DNA of 46,829 nucleotides from an uncultured Fibrobacter sp. (GTDB taxonomy: Bacteria > Fibrobacterota > Fibrobacteria > Fibrobacterales > Fibrobacteraceae), in the NCBI GenBank assembly GCA_900313675.1, contig OMSO01000011.1, positions 1 through 46,829 on the forward strand. Direction: 5' to 3'. Every line of letters begins with the position of its first letter. Position 1 is the first letter of the stretch. The position numbers and the translations under genes are program-made. The notes under the pieces were generated by a model that saw nothing but the letters and a program-made list of their open reading frames with translations, was not told where the DNA came from and did no database searches. Shown one piece after another: positions 8,058 to 16,180 of the stretch.

Positions 8058-8086
8058 TTGACGTCATTTTTTTTATTTTTTATATT
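8058..8086 (+). promoter_or_regulatory. Sigma-70-type promoter of the AT-rich operon
   Basis: TTGACG (8058-8063), 17-nt spacer, TATATT (8081-8086). Transcription would start near 8093, about 25 nt before the proposed TTG start at 8118. It lies inside the longest possible frame of the first gene, so translation cannot begin at 8031 on this transcript. Confidence 0.65.
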
Positions 8087-8117
8087 CTTGACCCGTTTTT
8101 TCAAAAATGAGGAAAAA

Positions 8118-11100
8118 TTGACAGCTATCTACTATCGTTTTCTGCTTCTGTTTTGTTTGTTTTTAGCAAATAGCGTTTTAGCTACGAGTCTTCCATATTC
8201 TGAATGGAACCTTGCAAATTACAATGGGGCATACGCAACATTCGACAATGGCGTTGTCTCTATTGTAAATGGTGGCTCCGACTATTGGCACGTACAACTT
8301 ACTAGACACAATATCGAACTACAAACCGGCAAGACATACGAGGTAAAATTTTTCCTGCAAGGAGTAAGTGCCCGACGTACTATAGAAGTGCGCATAGGGC
8401 GCAACGGTTTTCCCTATGATGCTTTTGCCGAATTTGGCGAAATTACAGCGACAACAAACGGGCGAACCATAACCGAAACTTTTACAATGCAATCAGGAAA
8501 TGTAAACAACGCCCGCTTTGAATTTAATTTAGGAAAAACTGCCGGGATTATCTACATTGCCGACATCAGTTTGAAATGCTTAGACTGTGAAATTTCAAAC
8601 CCAAATATTAACGATAACGGGAGTCCATTATCAACTAATGATTTTGGATATGTAGTCATTGCTGACACGGTGGATTTTCGGGACTACTCCATGGCCTTGG
8701 GTGATATATTTGGCGCAAAGCTAGAATTAGGAGCAGATTCCAAAATGTACGGAAATGTTGATGTTTCCGACGAATGCTTCCTGCGGGAACGGGCCAAAAT
8801 TGACGGGATTTTACGTTATAAAACACCCTGCACCGAACAGAACAACGTGTTTGCCAAAGCAAAGAAAAAGGACGCCCTTTTAAAACCAATAATGAATACT
8901 AACCCGACCATTAATGTCGGTATTTCCCCAGTCTCTGTCGGACTAGACCAATCAATTATCCTCCCCCCAGGAAATTACGGAACTTTTTACGCCAACGCAC
9001 GGTCCAATGTACGTCTATCTTCCGGAACATATAATTTTCAAAATTTTTACACGGAGCCAGACGTATCTCTTTCATTCGATCTGTCCTCCGGTCCCATTTC
9101 CGTCGGAGTTCTAAACGACATCCGATTTGGTGACCGTAACAATTTTTCCATTACAGGCGGAAATCCTAGCGAGATTATATGGAATGTCGCAGGAAAAAAA
9201 GTTGACTTGGGAACAGATGGATTATATTTTGGAAGAATTTTCGCCCCATCAGCATATGTTCGCATTCCATCACGATCTCATCTTGTCGGTGGAATTTACG
9301 CTCGTAAATTTATAATTGAGCCGCAATCAACAGTATCTGAAGAACCTAGAGCAAAAGAAATTTCCCATAGCGAAGAACATTTTGGACCATTTTTTGAACC
9401 ACGTATTTTCCGATACCGTTCACAAATTCCTACTTCTATATCTTCTGTAGAAATATTCGCCTATGCCGAAAATGTGCAAATCCAGATCAACGGAACAAAT
9501 TCAAGCATCGCTAATTTACCCTCCGCTAACGAGAAGACCAATATTACACTGTCACGGAATAAAATACCAGGATTTCCCTCTGAAGCATTTACTAGCAATT
9601 ACGTTTTCAATTTCACAAAAAACTCCAACTACCGAATCTACTGGAATCCCCAAACAACGTGTAAGCAAGGTTGCGATGGGGCCAGCGCAGTAACAGCTTT
9701 GGGTGATTTTACAAAAGCCCTAGATATAGCAAAGACAACAGGGCGAGAAATCAATATGGCCGGCGGGGTATGGGACGTGACCGAGACATATAATGACGGA
9801 ATTGTTCCTTGGAACATCGGCTTTGAACTTGTCGGGTATACAGGAAGCATTTGGGATCTACCATCTGTTTCAGGAATGCCTACAATTTTCCTGGGCGAAA
9901 CATCACACATTCAAATAATCGGAAAATCGCCGCGCTCGTTGACTGGTTTTTGGATAGGGAATGGTTTTAACAAGGAACAGGGCGGCTCAATCGCATCGGA
10001 TTCTCAACGACTAAAAATGAAGAATATTTTACTTTCTGGCCATAAAAGCGAAAAAGATGGTGGAGCTTTATACTCCTCCGACACGATCGAAATGTACAAT
10101 GTTCATTTCAAAAACAACACTTCCAATGGCAGCGGAGGCGCACTATATGTAGAAGATATTTTAAAAATGCAAAATGTAATTTTTGACAAAAACGTCACAA
10201 ATGGTAATGGAGGGGCTATTTATAGTAATGGTAACGCCTTCGCACAGAATGTGATTTTTAGTCAAAATGAAGCCAACAAAGAAGGGGGCGCATGGTTTGC
10301 ACATTCGGGAACAATAAAAATGACCAATGCAACCGTCTTTGACAATAATGGGAAACAAGGATATTCAGCAATTGGCGGAAATGCCGACGGCCTTGTTTAC
10401 AACTCCATTTTGTGGAAAAATATAAAAGCATCCTGCACTACAGATAAGTGCAAAAAAGAACTCTCTACCACATTGACTCTAAATTATTCAATTGCGGAAA
10501 CTAGTTATGAGGGTAAAGGAAATCTTGTCGGCGATCCAAAATTTTACGATGAAAGTAAGCCTGGGGGCGACAATGATTTTATGTCTATTAAATCTGGATT
10601 AACACTACAAGAGACTTCATCATGTATAGGCGTAGGCTTTAAAGACAATTTTGTTCTAGAACAAGATATTATAAATATACCAAGAAATAATAATGTTGAC
10701 TTAGGGGCATATTCATGGTATGATGTAAATAGTCCCATAAAAATGGGTCGTTTTTCCTATGGAAATTTTATTGAAGCTCATCCCTCCTATCCTGTTTTTG
10801 ATACGTTCAAAACAGAAACAGACATACTTGTCTACGGAAGAAGCGCCTATGGAAGAATCATGCGGAAATATTCCCCCAAAAGAGGTGATAAAATCTATGA
10901 AAAAGTCTTATTGCATTTACATTTATTAGACGAAAATGGAAACGAATATTCGGATCTCACTCCTATAGATGTTTATTTCTTTTATTTTGGTGAAGATGAT
11001 GGAAAATTGATTTATCAAACATTGATCAAACCTACCGGTATGGCAGATTACGACCCTCAAAAGCATGGACGTCTACTTCTATTCACATCGGATGTTAACA

Positions 11101-11180
11101 AAGTTGGAATTTATGACGATGTTCAGGTTATTCCCATAAAAAAAATGTCGGATAAATTTTATGGGGAGGTAGAATTATGA
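8118..11180 (+). CDS. Large secreted beta-helix protein with Pmp-like repeats
   Basis: 1020 aa from TTG 8118, which has GAGG 5 nt upstream, lies downstream of a good promoter, and gives a signal peptide (FLLLFCLFLANSVLA). Residues ~25-150 look like a carbohydrate-binding jelly-roll (YSEWNLANYNGAYATF...TGKTYEVKFFLQG...IYIADISLKC). Residues ~180-420 resemble surface-anchored adhesin modules (GNYGTFYANARSNVRLSSGTYNF, LYFGRIFAPSAYVRI). From ~residue 648 there are four 25-residue rungs beginning GGALY, GGALY, GGAIY and GGAWF, like the GGAI/FxxN repeats of polymorphic outer-membrane proteins. The last ~170 residues are unrecognised. It overlaps the next gene by ATGA. An exposed adhesin or glycan-binding role is inferred. 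Confidence 0.7.
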   Translation: MTAIYYRFLLLFCLFLANSVLATSLPYSEWNLANYNGAYATFDNGVVSIVNGGSDYWHVQLTRHNIELQTGKTYEVKFFLQGVSARRTIEVRIGRNGFPYDAFAEFGEITATTNGRTITETFTMQSGNVNNARFEFNLGKTAGIIYIADISLKCLDCEISNPNINDNGSPLSTNDFGYVVIADTVDFRDYSMALGDIFGAKLELGADSKMYGNVDVSDECFLRERAKIDGILRYKTPCTEQNNVFAKAKKKDALLKPIMNTNPTINVGISPVSVGLDQSIILPPGNYGTFYANARSNVRLSSGTYNFQNFYTEPDVSLSFDLSSGPISVGVLNDIRFGDRNNFSITGGNPSEIIWNVAGKKVDLGTDGLYFGRIFAPSAYVRIPSRSHLVGGIYARKFIIEPQSTVSEEPRAKEISHSEEHFGPFFEPRIFRYRSQIPTSISSVEIFAYAENVQIQINGTNSSIANLPSANEKTNITLSRNKIPGFPSEAFTSNYVFNFTKNSNYRIYWNPQTTCKQGCDGASAVTALGDFTKALDIAKTTGREINMAGGVWDVTETYNDGIVPWNIGFELVGYTGSIWDLPSVSGMPTIFLGETSHIQIIGKSPRSLTGFWIGNGFNKEQGGSIASDSQRLKMKNILLSGHKSEKDGGALYSSDTIEMYNVHFKNNTSNGSGGALYVEDILKMQNVIFDKNVTNGNGGAIYSNGNAFAQNVIFSQNEANKEGGAWFAHSGTIKMTNATVFDNNGKQGYSAIGGNADGLVYNSILWKNIKASCTTDKCKKELSTTLTLNYSIAETSYEGKGNLVGDPKFYDESKPGGDNDFMSIKSGLTLQETSSCIGVGFKDNFVLEQDIINIPRNNNVDLGAYSWYDVNSPIKMGRFSYGNFIEAHPSYPVFDTFKTETDILVYGRSAYGRIMRKYSPKRGDKIYEKVLLHLHLLDENGNEYSDLTPIDVYFFYFGEDDGKLIYQTLIKPTGMADYDPQKHGRLLLFTSDVNKVGIYDDVQVIPIKKMSDKFYGEVEL

Positions 11181-12772
11181 TCCGAATTATAAGTCTGCTA
11201 CTAATGTGCTTTTTATTTGCATGTGGAGGCGGAGGTTCAATGCTTCCAGAAGAGGCATTTCATGATTCAGCACACGATAAAAATTATCAGAGTGGAAATT
11301 CTTTAATTACAGGTTTTTTTAAAAATGACGATGATCAAGGCATTTTTGACGGTGATCCATCTATTAAGCAAGGAGGAATTTCATATTTGCTGATCAAATC
11401 TGGCAACACCGGTTATGTTAATGTAAAAGTGTCTTTCTCTTCAAGTAGTTCTTTCAACAGCTCTACCAGTAGCACTTCTACAATAGAAATAACAAATCAA
11501 AACCAACTGATAGAAAACAAGTATTGTATCTCTAAAATATCGGAATACAATTGTATCAAAGAATTTAGCATTAACGAAGATGATAAAAAAAATGGGTATA
11601 AAATAGTTGATTTTAAGACTAACGAAGCTTATCCAGGACACCCTATTTATTATGGATTGTACACATTCAATGAAGAATCCCAAAATGAATGGACTCTCTT
11701 AGCAGAACTACACACTTATGCGTATTTTGAGGACAAGTTTACAATTAATATTTTTCAATTAGGAAAACCTTTTTTTCTTAATGATAGTTTTCAAAAAATA
11801 AGCAAAAAATCGTTTGAACGAGCAGGAATAACCATTACATACCAGCTACAGAATTATCTATTATCGGATAAACTAGATAGTAGTAGCACAAAAAAATTAA
11901 ACTACGGACTTGACGGTTCATACCTAGCTATTAAAGCTAGTCAGCGGGAAGAATGCTATTCAACATTAAAAGATGATATTGATTTAATAATGGACGATCT
12001 ACAAAATGATGCTGAAAATTACAACTATTATGGAAGAAGAGTCGCTCTTGCATTAGGATTGCCAACTCATAAATATTGGACCTTCGAGAAAGACGATTTC
12101 ACAGGTGATATCATTCCATGTCTAAGCCCGATTGATGAAGAAATACCACAAGAAAATAAAGAATATCTAATCCAACCAATATATTCGTCTGAAGATTCTC
12201 AATGTCCCATTTTTGATAGTGGCAAATCTATTTCTGCTAAATTAAATCATTCTGTGTGGTTTTTCAATGACGGTAATGGCTGGAAAGAAGGGTTATTCAC
12301 GGATTATGTAGAAACCACACAGTGTCTGGTTTTAATAGAGAAAGAATCGGATCTAAATAAGCAGTACCTAAAGCCTCATTTGAAAGGAGCAATTGCCATT
12401 ACAGAGCCAATACAAGCATCAAATTCTGTTAATTACGATGATTTTGCAAAATTAGTATCTATAAATAAATATACCAAAAGTGATTTCAGGCCTGAAATAC
12501 ACGAAATTGGTCATCTATTAGGTCTTGTGGATATCGATGATGATTTTTTAGGATTTAAAGAAGAAGAACAAAATCTTATGCACAAAAACGACCTTAGCAA
12601 TGGATTTTTATTGAGGGGACGCGCCATGAAATATAAAGATGATAGCCAGAAAGTTGAGCATCAATGGGATTGTTTACATCGCATTACTAATAAAAGCTGC
12701 GTAAACAATAACTTGCATAGCTTTGATAATGTAAAATACTTAATGGAGGAGGCGGATTATGAATTTCACTAA
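11177..12772 (+). CDS. Metzincin-like lipoprotein metalloprotease
   Basis: 531 aa. The lipobox (LLLMCFLFAC followed by GGGGS) predicts a membrane-anchored lipoprotein. A Ser/Thr-rich linker lies near residues 87-105. The zinc motif HEIGHLLGLVD (442-452) matches HExxHxxGxxH/D, and NLMHK (M468) is placed correctly for the metzincin Met-turn. The ~440 residues before it are unrecognised and Asn/Lys/Asp-rich. The family cleaves proteins using zinc; the substrate is unknown, and the neighbouring beta-helix protein is one candidate. The gene overlaps its upstream neighbour by 4 nt and its downstream one by 14 nt, so translation is coupled. Composition is strongly AT-rich. Confidence 0.72.
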   Translation: MIRIISLLLMCFLFACGGGGSMLPEEAFHDSAHDKNYQSGNSLITGFFKNDDDQGIFDGDPSIKQGGISYLLIKSGNTGYVNVKVSFSSSSSFNSSTSSTSTIEITNQNQLIENKYCISKISEYNCIKEFSINEDDKKNGYKIVDFKTNEAYPGHPIYYGLYTFNEESQNEWTLLAELHTYAYFEDKFTINIFQLGKPFFLNDSFQKISKKSFERAGITITYQLQNYLLSDKLDSSSTKKLNYGLDGSYLAIKASQREECYSTLKDDIDLIMDDLQNDAENYNYYGRRVALALGLPTHKYWTFEKDDFTGDIIPCLSPIDEEIPQENKEYLIQPIYSSEDSQCPIFDSGKSISAKLNHSVWFFNDGNGWKEGLFTDYVETTQCLVLIEKESDLNKQYLKPHLKGAIAITEPIQASNSVNYDDFAKLVSINKYTKSDFRPEIHEIGHLLGLVDIDDDFLGFKEEEQNLMHKNDLSNGFLLRGRAMKYKDDSQKVEHQWDCLHRITNKSCVNNNLHSFDNVKYLMEEADYEFH

Positions 12773-14063
12773 CATACGTCCATTTACTTCTTTACTTTTT
12801 TTTCTTATCCTTTCCACATCATTTTGTTATTCAAAAGACCTAAATTATATTTATGATGCCCGTGGCAATGCCATGTCTTTCAATAACAATCATCTTTTAT
12901 CTCTTACGGAAGAGAATGGTTATAAAATCTATTACAAAAAACAAAATGATTATAACTCATCGAAGAAATATAGCACAACAAAACCAAAAAAAGCAAAGGG
13001 AAAAAAGCGTTGGTATGAGGTGGATTGGAATCAAGGGGTAAAACTTTGTCCAGAAAAAAATTTTAACTCTGGAAATGGTGCTTGGATAGTTAATAGTTCA
13101 GCACATATAGATTCTACAAATTGTGTATATGTGGATGGTTCTCCATATACACGCAGTATTTTAGTTTTGTATTCTCGTGACTTAAGCGATTTAACAGAAG
13201 CCGATTCTAGCTGGATTCTCGTAAATCAAACTATTGTTGACTTAAGAAAAAAAACGCATTGTTTGTGGATAGAAAAATTAATTAAAACGCAGCCTTTAGA
13301 GAAGACATGTCAAGAAAAATCATTTGATTATGATTTAATCGTTGATAAAACCGAGTTTACAATAGGAGAGGCTGAATTTTCCAAGAAAAACTACTGTAAA
13401 AAAAAGAATTGTAGTAAAAACATTCAATTAATATACTATCCAACAAATAGTCGCGAACAACTTCTTTATTACCCTATATCCATTTCAAGTGCAGTAGAGA
13501 TTCTTGATTATGCGAGATGGAGATCAATACAAGATGGCCTTTCTATTGCTTACCCCAAAATGAATATTGATTCCATTACTAATGGTTATATTTTATTTGA
13601 ATCACAATCGCAAAAAATGAAAACTATACTAGATACAACAAGTGATGGTTACAGAATTCCAACCTATGATGAATGGGTTGCATTACAGTTAGCGGGCCAA
13701 CACGAACCCTATTTTTGGGGCAGCGAAGAAGACAAATTCAAACAATTTGCATGGGACTTAAGCACCCCTGATAATGGTTTCGTCCATCAAACGAAACAAT
13801 TAGCTCCCAACCCCTTTGGTCTTTTTGATGTATATGGGAATGCAGATGAAATGGTTACTAATCTAACCAATAAAAAAGCGAATATTGTAGGAGAATGTAT
13901 GGATTTTTCCATACATTACTTACAAAGCCCAGCTTGTTTATTACAAAAAAGGATTCGATCCTCACGAAAATCATCAAAAAAAGCGATTTGCATTGATAAC
14001 GAATGTACTCCTTATATTCATCGAGGCATGTGGGGCTTTCGTCTTGTCCGTAAACTTGAGTAA
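12759..14063 (+). CDS. Secreted FGE/SUMF-like (C-type-lectin fold) protein
   Basis: 434 aa with a signal peptide (LLFFLILSTSFCYS). Residues ~300-432 carry the formylglycine-generating-enzyme-like pattern: YRIPTYDEWVALQLAG, YFWG, NPFGLFDVYGNADEMV and the terminal GMWGFRLVRKLE. The paired active-site cysteines of true FGE are not in their usual context, so a binding or scaffold role is more likely than catalysis. GldJ/GldK of the type IX system are non-catalytic relatives of this fold, and Fibrobacter surface proteins commonly use it. The N-terminal ~280 residues are Lys/Asn-rich and unrecognised. The start overlaps the protease gene by 14 nt, with GGAGGAGG about 8 nt before ATG. Confidence 0.72.
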   Translation: MNFTNIRPFTSLLFFLILSTSFCYSKDLNYIYDARGNAMSFNNNHLLSLTEENGYKIYYKKQNDYNSSKKYSTTKPKKAKGKKRWYEVDWNQGVKLCPEKNFNSGNGAWIVNSSAHIDSTNCVYVDGSPYTRSILVLYSRDLSDLTEADSSWILVNQTIVDLRKKTHCLWIEKLIKTQPLEKTCQEKSFDYDLIVDKTEFTIGEAEFSKKNYCKKKNCSKNIQLIYYPTNSREQLLYYPISISSAVEILDYARWRSIQDGLSIAYPKMNIDSITNGYILFESQSQKMKTILDTTSDGYRIPTYDEWVALQLAGQHEPYFWGSEEDKFKQFAWDLSTPDNGFVHQTKQLAPNPFGLFDVYGNADEMVTNLTNKKANIVGECMDFSIHYLQSPACLLQKRIRSSRKSSKKAICIDNECTPYIHRGMWGFRLVRKLE

Positions 14064-15100
14064 TGCGTATCCGAGTCTTATTCGTCATGCTGCTTTTTAG
14101 CACCTCATTTGTCGTAGGTGCTATGCGATATTTTGACCCCATTTTTGAGGTTTCAAAAACAAGTAATCTCGTCTATGCAAAAGATGCGCCTTTCCTAGCA
14201 AAGAAGCACGCTATAACCGCTCTAGTTTCAGGATTAAAGATGGAATCAGAGATTGCACCGACGCTCTATTTCTATCAAAACTCAAATGAAACCATCCCTC
14301 ATGATTTAGAATTTGACTTTTACCAACCTAAAAATGACACACTGAACAATCGCCCGCTAATTATAGTTGTACATGGCGGGGCATTTGTATCTGGAAACAA
14401 AGGTGATTCTAATGAACCTATTACTGCATATTGTGATTCTTTAGCCTCACGAGGCTATAATGTGGCAGCATTAAATTATCGGATTGGGCTTGCCATAAAA
14501 AAATCTCAACGTAATAAATTGATTATTGACAGTCTAGAAATCAAAAGAGCTATCCAATGGGGCGTTCAAGATATACAGAACGCCATCCAGTATTTCAAAG
14601 CAAATGCAGATAGGCATAGGATAGATTCTGAAAAAATTTTTGTTATCGGAAATAGTTCGGGAGCAATACTTGCTTTACAATCAGTATGCGAAAGAAATAA
14701 TTTATCGCCACAGGCCATAGTTTCTCTGTGGGGAGCGGTAATAGACAAAGAACAAATCAAAAATATATCAATTCCAGTATTGTTAATACACGGAACTGCA
14801 GATAGAATTATTCCCTTTCAAAAAGGCCCTATGCTAAATCTGGATTCAGTTAAAGCGAAAAACAGCGATGCCTTTGGATACAAGACCTTTGCGACAGCAT
14901 TTCACTTAGAATTCAACAGCCCGATTTTTTACGGAAGCACCATCATAGACTCTGCCTTAATTGAGCAAAATACCGCTCACGACACTTATTTCGTTAATGG
15001 GGAAGATCACGAATTCTATAAGAATGATTTCTATAGAAATAAAGTCTTGAGAAAAATCATAGAATTCCTTTTCCCGCTAGTTGACGCAACTTCAAAATAA
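14063..15100 (+). CDS. Secreted alpha/beta-hydrolase (esterase/lipase-like)
   Basis: 345 aa. The start overlaps the previous stop by one base (TAATG). A signal peptide is visible (VLFVMLLFSTSFVVGA). VHGGAFVSGN is the HGG oxyanion-hole motif. GNSSG holds the nucleophile Ser198, VHGTADRIIPF supplies the acid, and GEDHEFY the catalytic His. This is the carboxylesterase / acetyl-hydrolase (HSL/BD-FAE-like) family. On a plant-cell-wall degrader, removal of acetyl or feruloyl groups from glycans is plausible but inferred. It is the last gene of the four-gene island operon, followed by a terminator at 15101. Confidence 0.82.
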   Translation: MRIRVLFVMLLFSTSFVVGAMRYFDPIFEVSKTSNLVYAKDAPFLAKKHAITALVSGLKMESEIAPTLYFYQNSNETIPHDLEFDFYQPKNDTLNNRPLIIVVHGGAFVSGNKGDSNEPITAYCDSLASRGYNVAALNYRIGLAIKKSQRNKLIIDSLEIKRAIQWGVQDIQNAIQYFKANADRHRIDSEKIFVIGNSSGAILALQSVCERNNLSPQAIVSLWGAVIDKEQIKNISIPVLLIHGTADRIIPFQKGPMLNLDSVKAKNSDAFGYKTFATAFHLEFNSPIFYGSTIIDSALIEQNTAHDTYFVNGEDHEFYKNDFYRNKVLRKIIEFLFPLVDATSK

Positions 15101-15122
15101 AGAATTAAAAATTCTATTTTTA
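15101..15122 (+). terminator. Terminator closing the AT-rich operon
   Basis: AGAATT-AAA-AATTCT (15101-15115) followed by ATTTTTA directly after the esterase stop. The stem is short and AT-only, but the position fits. It ends 5 bp before the next gene's ATG, which is also where base composition switches to GC-rich. Confidence 0.45.
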
Positions 15123-15127
15123 TTTCC

Positions 15128-16063
15128 ATGTTCCAGCGCACCATCGCCATATCGCTCCTGCTTGCATCCCTTTCCTTTGCCGAAAGCCTGAGCCTCGCCC
15201 TGCCCGATTCCCTGGAACGGCTTGTTGAAAAGGCTACGGGCGAAACCATGGCGCTAGACTACAAGGCAGCCCTGAACACGGCACAGGCCCTCAAGGCAAA
15301 GGACGAAGGGGCGGGCTGCGTCATCGAAAGCATTGTGCGGATAAGCATGTACGACGACCTAGGCGACACGGCGGCCCTTTTCAAGGCAGGCGAGAGCCTG
15401 GAAAAATGCAAGGCCCAGGGCCTGTGGCAAGGGCTCCAGATGTTCGAACTGGGCTTTGTGCAAAGCGAGACGGGGCATTCCATCAAGGGCGCCATGAAAA
15501 CCCGCTCCGCCGCCAAGATGTTCGAAGATTCCAAGGAACTGGACCCCCAGGCGTTCTACGCCATCTACGCCTACTATGTAGATCAAAGTTTCAGCTGGCT
15601 TCCCTTCAAGTCTGACAACCGGAGCCACTACCTCACGGTGCTGGACAGCGCCTCCAAAGTCTCCAAGCGGTTCTGGCCCCTGTTCCTTGCGCCGCTTATC
15701 TGGATGCACTACGACAAGGAAGATTTTGAGACAGGGCTGAAACTTTCGGAGCGGGGCCTGAAGAAGGCGCCCTCCCACCCGGTGATGCTCCAGATCAAGG
15801 CCGACATGCTCTACCGCCTCAAGCGCTATGACGGGGCCGCAAAGATTTACGAACAGAGTGCCGAAAGTTACCTCAAGCGCACCGGCAAGAGCATTCGCTA
15901 CTGGTGTTCTGTGCTGAACCTGATCCGCATCTACAACGACAAGGGCGACCAGAAGGCTGCACAGGCCTGGCGCGACAAGCTGAAGGCGCCCGAATACAAG
16001 TCGTTAGAAAAATGGATGCCCGGCTCCCTCATGGACGACCTGAAAAAGAGGAAACTATTATAG
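15128..16063 (+). CDS. Exported TPR-like protein
   Basis: 311 aa with a signal peptide (MFQRTIAISLLLASLSFAES). The rest is alpha-helical with TPR-like repeats, clearest near residues 200-245 (FETGLKLSERGLKKAPSHPVMLQIKADMLYRLKRYDGAAKIYEQSAESY). It is probably periplasmic and a binding/scaffold protein; no enzyme motif is present. Composition is GC-rich, unlike the operon immediately upstream. No Shine-Dalgarno lies before the ATG: the preceding bases are the operon's terminator T-tract. Later in-frame starts would lose the signal peptide. Confidence 0.68.
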   Translation: MFQRTIAISLLLASLSFAESLSLALPDSLERLVEKATGETMALDYKAALNTAQALKAKDEGAGCVIESIVRISMYDDLGDTAALFKAGESLEKCKAQGLWQGLQMFELGFVQSETGHSIKGAMKTRSAAKMFEDSKELDPQAFYAIYAYYVDQSFSWLPFKSDNRSHYLTVLDSASKVSKRFWPLFLAPLIWMHYDKEDFETGLKLSERGLKKAPSHPVMLQIKADMLYRLKRYDGAAKIYEQSAESYLKRTGKSIRYWCSVLNLIRIYNDKGDQKAAQAWRDKLKAPEYKSLEKWMPGSLMDDLKKRKLL

Positions 16064-16094
16064 TCATTCTGTAAACTTTCCCCCTACTTATGTA

Positions 16095-16136
16095 AAAAAG
16101 AGCCTGTAAAGAAAATTTTCAGGCTCTTTTTGTTTT
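16095..16136 (+). terminator. Rho-independent terminator after the TPR gene
   Basis: AAAAGAGCCTG (16096-16106) pairs perfectly with CAGGCTCTTTT (16120-16130), followed by TGTTTTG. It lies 33 bp after the stop at 16063 and insulates the NYN gene. Confidence 0.85.
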
Positions 16137-16180
16137 GCTTCTCCGTTTTATACATGTACGGCTTAAAACCAGGAGAAGCA

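Noticed and set aside
8031..8117. 29-codon N-terminal extension of the beta-helix protein (start at TTG 8031)
   Set aside because: It contains the promoter (8058-8086), has no ribosome-binding site, and would place two hydrophobic segments before the real signal peptide.
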